DNA of 6,705 nucleotides from an uncultured Roseburia sp. GTDB taxonomy: Bacteria > Bacillota > Clostridia > Lachnospirales > Lachnospiraceae. The notes below the pieces were generated by a model. That model was not told the origin of the DNA. It did not search any database and saw nothing but the letters and a program-made list of their open reading frames with translations. The stretch is taken from positions 1-6,705 of the forward strand of contig CANODN010000115.1 in NCBI GenBank assembly GCA_947564765.1. The letters are read 5' to 3'. A program made the translations under genes and the position numbers. Below are positions 5,526 through 6,705 of the stretch, piece by piece (position 1 is the first letter of the stretch; the number at the start of each line of letters is the position of its first letter).

Positions 5526-6705
5526 ATGAGTAAAAATCGGTTTTTCAGTAAATTAACAAAATGTGCGGCATTGGCCCTTGTATTTGGAGTTGTGGGAGGC
5601 GCGGCGTTTTCCGGAGCAAATTATTTTATGGACAGCACGTTTTCCAAAAAAGGAGAAAGCGGCTCGGGGGAGGATGCGGCAATCTCTTCGGAGAAGATCC
5701 AGCCGGTCAAGACAACGGCAACGGCAAAATCAACAGATATTTCCGGCGTAGTGGAAGAAGCAATGCCGTCGATTGTGGCAATTACCGGTATGACGCAGCA
5801 GGAGATTATGAGTTTCTTTGGCCGCGGTGAGACAATTGAAGGAGAAAGCAGCGGTTCCGGCATTTTGGTTGATAAGGATGATGAAAATCTTTACATTGCG
5901 ACCAATAATCATGTTGTGGAAAATACCAATGCACTGACGGTACAGTTTTCGGATGAAACAACGGCTCCGGCAACTGTGAGGGGCACCGATCCTGCGGATG
6001 ATCTTGCGGTTGTGCAAGTAGCGCTTTCTGATTTGTCGGAAGAGACTTTAAAAGCAGTTAAGATTGCAACAACGGGGGATTCTGATACCCTTTCTGTAGG
6101 AGATGCTGCGATTGCTATCGGAAATGCGTTGGGCTATGGACAATCGGTAACGACAGGCGTGATCAGCGCATTGGGCAGAGAAGTGACTTTTCAGGATGAA
6201 ACGACAGGTGAGATGGTATTAAGTCGTCTGATCCAGACCGATGCTGCGATTAACCCCGGAAACAGCGGAGGCGCATTGATTAATACCGAAGGAGAAGTAA
6301 TCGGGATCAATTCTTCCAAATATTCAGATACCAGTGTGGAGGGTATGGGATTTGCAATTCCGATGTCAACAGCAGGTCCGATCTTAGAAGATTTGATTGC
6401 AAACGGCAAAGTGACAAACAGCGGAAGCGGTTATCTGGGTATATATGGTGTAGATGTTACGGAAGAGGTTTCCAGACAGTATAATATGCCGGCCGGCGTA
6501 TATGTGGCGCAGATTATCAAGGGAAGCGGTGCTGACCTGGCAGGAATTACAGAAGGCAACATTATTACAAAAATAGATGATGAGGAAGTTGCTTCTATGG
6601 ATGAACTGAAGAATTGCCTGCGGGATTATACGGTAGGAGATACGGTAACGGTGATCGTACAGATTGCAAATAACGGAACATATCTGGAAAAAGAAATTGC
6701 AGTAA
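5526..6705 (+). CDS. Membrane-anchored HtrA/DegP-like trypsin-family serine protease (3' end cut by window)
   Basis: The frame stays open from ATG 5526 to the window edge (393 complete codons); AAAGGAG at 5511-5517 lies 8 bases before the start. It begins with a short basic N-terminus (SKNRFFSKLTK) and one hydrophobic segment (about 13-30), a signal anchor that places the protease outside the membrane. A low-complexity Ser/Gly/Glu/Lys/Thr linker follows (about 40-70). The S1C protease domain spans about 72-295 with the catalytic triad H129 (TNNHVV), D159 (DDLAVV) and S247 (GNSGGA). One PDZ domain starts near 300 (GYLGI, then GVYVAQIIKGSGADLAGITEGNIITKIDD) and runs to the edge. This matches bacterial HtrA-type proteases that degrade or refold damaged exported proteins. 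I give no symbol because htrA/htrB/degP-type paralogues cannot be told apart here. The PDZ fold looks nearly complete, so few residues are probably missing. Confidence 0.95.
   Translation, partial: MSKNRFFSKLTKCAALALVFGVVGGAAFSGANYFMDSTFSKKGESGSGEDAAISSEKIQPVKTTATAKSTDISGVVEEAMPSIVAITGMTQQEIMSFFGRGETIEGESSGSGILVDKDDENLYIATNNHVVENTNALTVQFSDETTAPATVRGTDPADDLAVVQVALSDLSEETLKAVKIATTGDSDTLSVGDAAIAIGNALGYGQSVTTGVISALGREVTFQDETTGEMVLSRLIQTDAAINPGNSGGALINTEGEVIGINSSKYSDTSVEGMGFAIPMSTAGPILEDLIANGKVTNSGSGYLGIYGVDVTEEVSRQYNMPAGVYVAQIIKGSGADLAGITEGNIITKIDDEEVASMDELKNCLRDYTVGDTVTVIVQIANNGTYLEKEIAV

Noticed and set aside
5561..5830. Alternative-frame open reading frames at the start of the HtrA-type gene
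   Set aside because: They overlap the clearly conserved protease frame starting at 5526, lack ribosome sites and show no recognisable protein.
1..6705. CRISPR array, insertion sequence, tRNA/rRNA or phage genes
   Set aside because: No spaced repeat array, transposase-like frame, terminal inverted repeats, or RNA-gene signature was seen anywhere in the window.

Overview
The window looks like a chromosomal segment from an obligately anaerobic Gram-positive bacterium of the Clostridia, most likely Lachnospiraceae. The reasons are an oxygen-sensitive class III ribonucleotide reductase pair (nrdD-nrdG), strong GGAGG-type ribosome binding sites, A+T-rich intergenic DNA, and protein styles typical of that group. 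The family placement is an impression from protein character, not a computed result. All five substantial genes lie on the + strand.

Layout: 1-464 has no intact gene. It holds a short TTG-started reading frame (26-79) that looks like a gene-start relic, a textbook sigma-A promoter pointing left (168-196) that leads to a ribosome binding site and a three-codon frame (104-115, minus), and a likely rightward promoter (330-358) for the next genes. 465-1307 is a DegV-family lipid-binding protein. 1317-2576 is folC (folylpolyglutamate/dihydrofolate synthase), 9 bases behind it and probably cotranscribed. 2577-2726 is a regulatory region with a good sigma-A promoter overlaid by two NrdR-box-like palindromes exactly 32 bp apart. 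2727-4895 is nrdD and 4892-5410 is nrdG, overlapping by ATGA. 5411-5525 carries a candidate promoter, and 5526 to the window end is a membrane-anchored HtrA/DegP-type serine protease cut off by the window edge at residue 393.

How the genes fit together: NrdD reduces ribonucleoside triphosphates to dNTPs without oxygen, and NrdG installs its glycyl radical using S-adenosylmethionine and a 4Fe-4S cluster. The paired NrdR-like sites suggest repression when deoxynucleotides are plentiful. FolC makes polyglutamated folates, which are needed for thymidylate and purine synthesis, so it touches nucleotide supply too, although it sits in a separate transcription unit. The DegV protein (lipid binding) and HtrA (envelope quality control) have no obvious pathway link to these.

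Most of the window is ordinary housekeeping sequence, and I do not see a new multi-gene system. The parts worth a second look are the unexplained left-hand 200 bases and the nrdD operator architecture.
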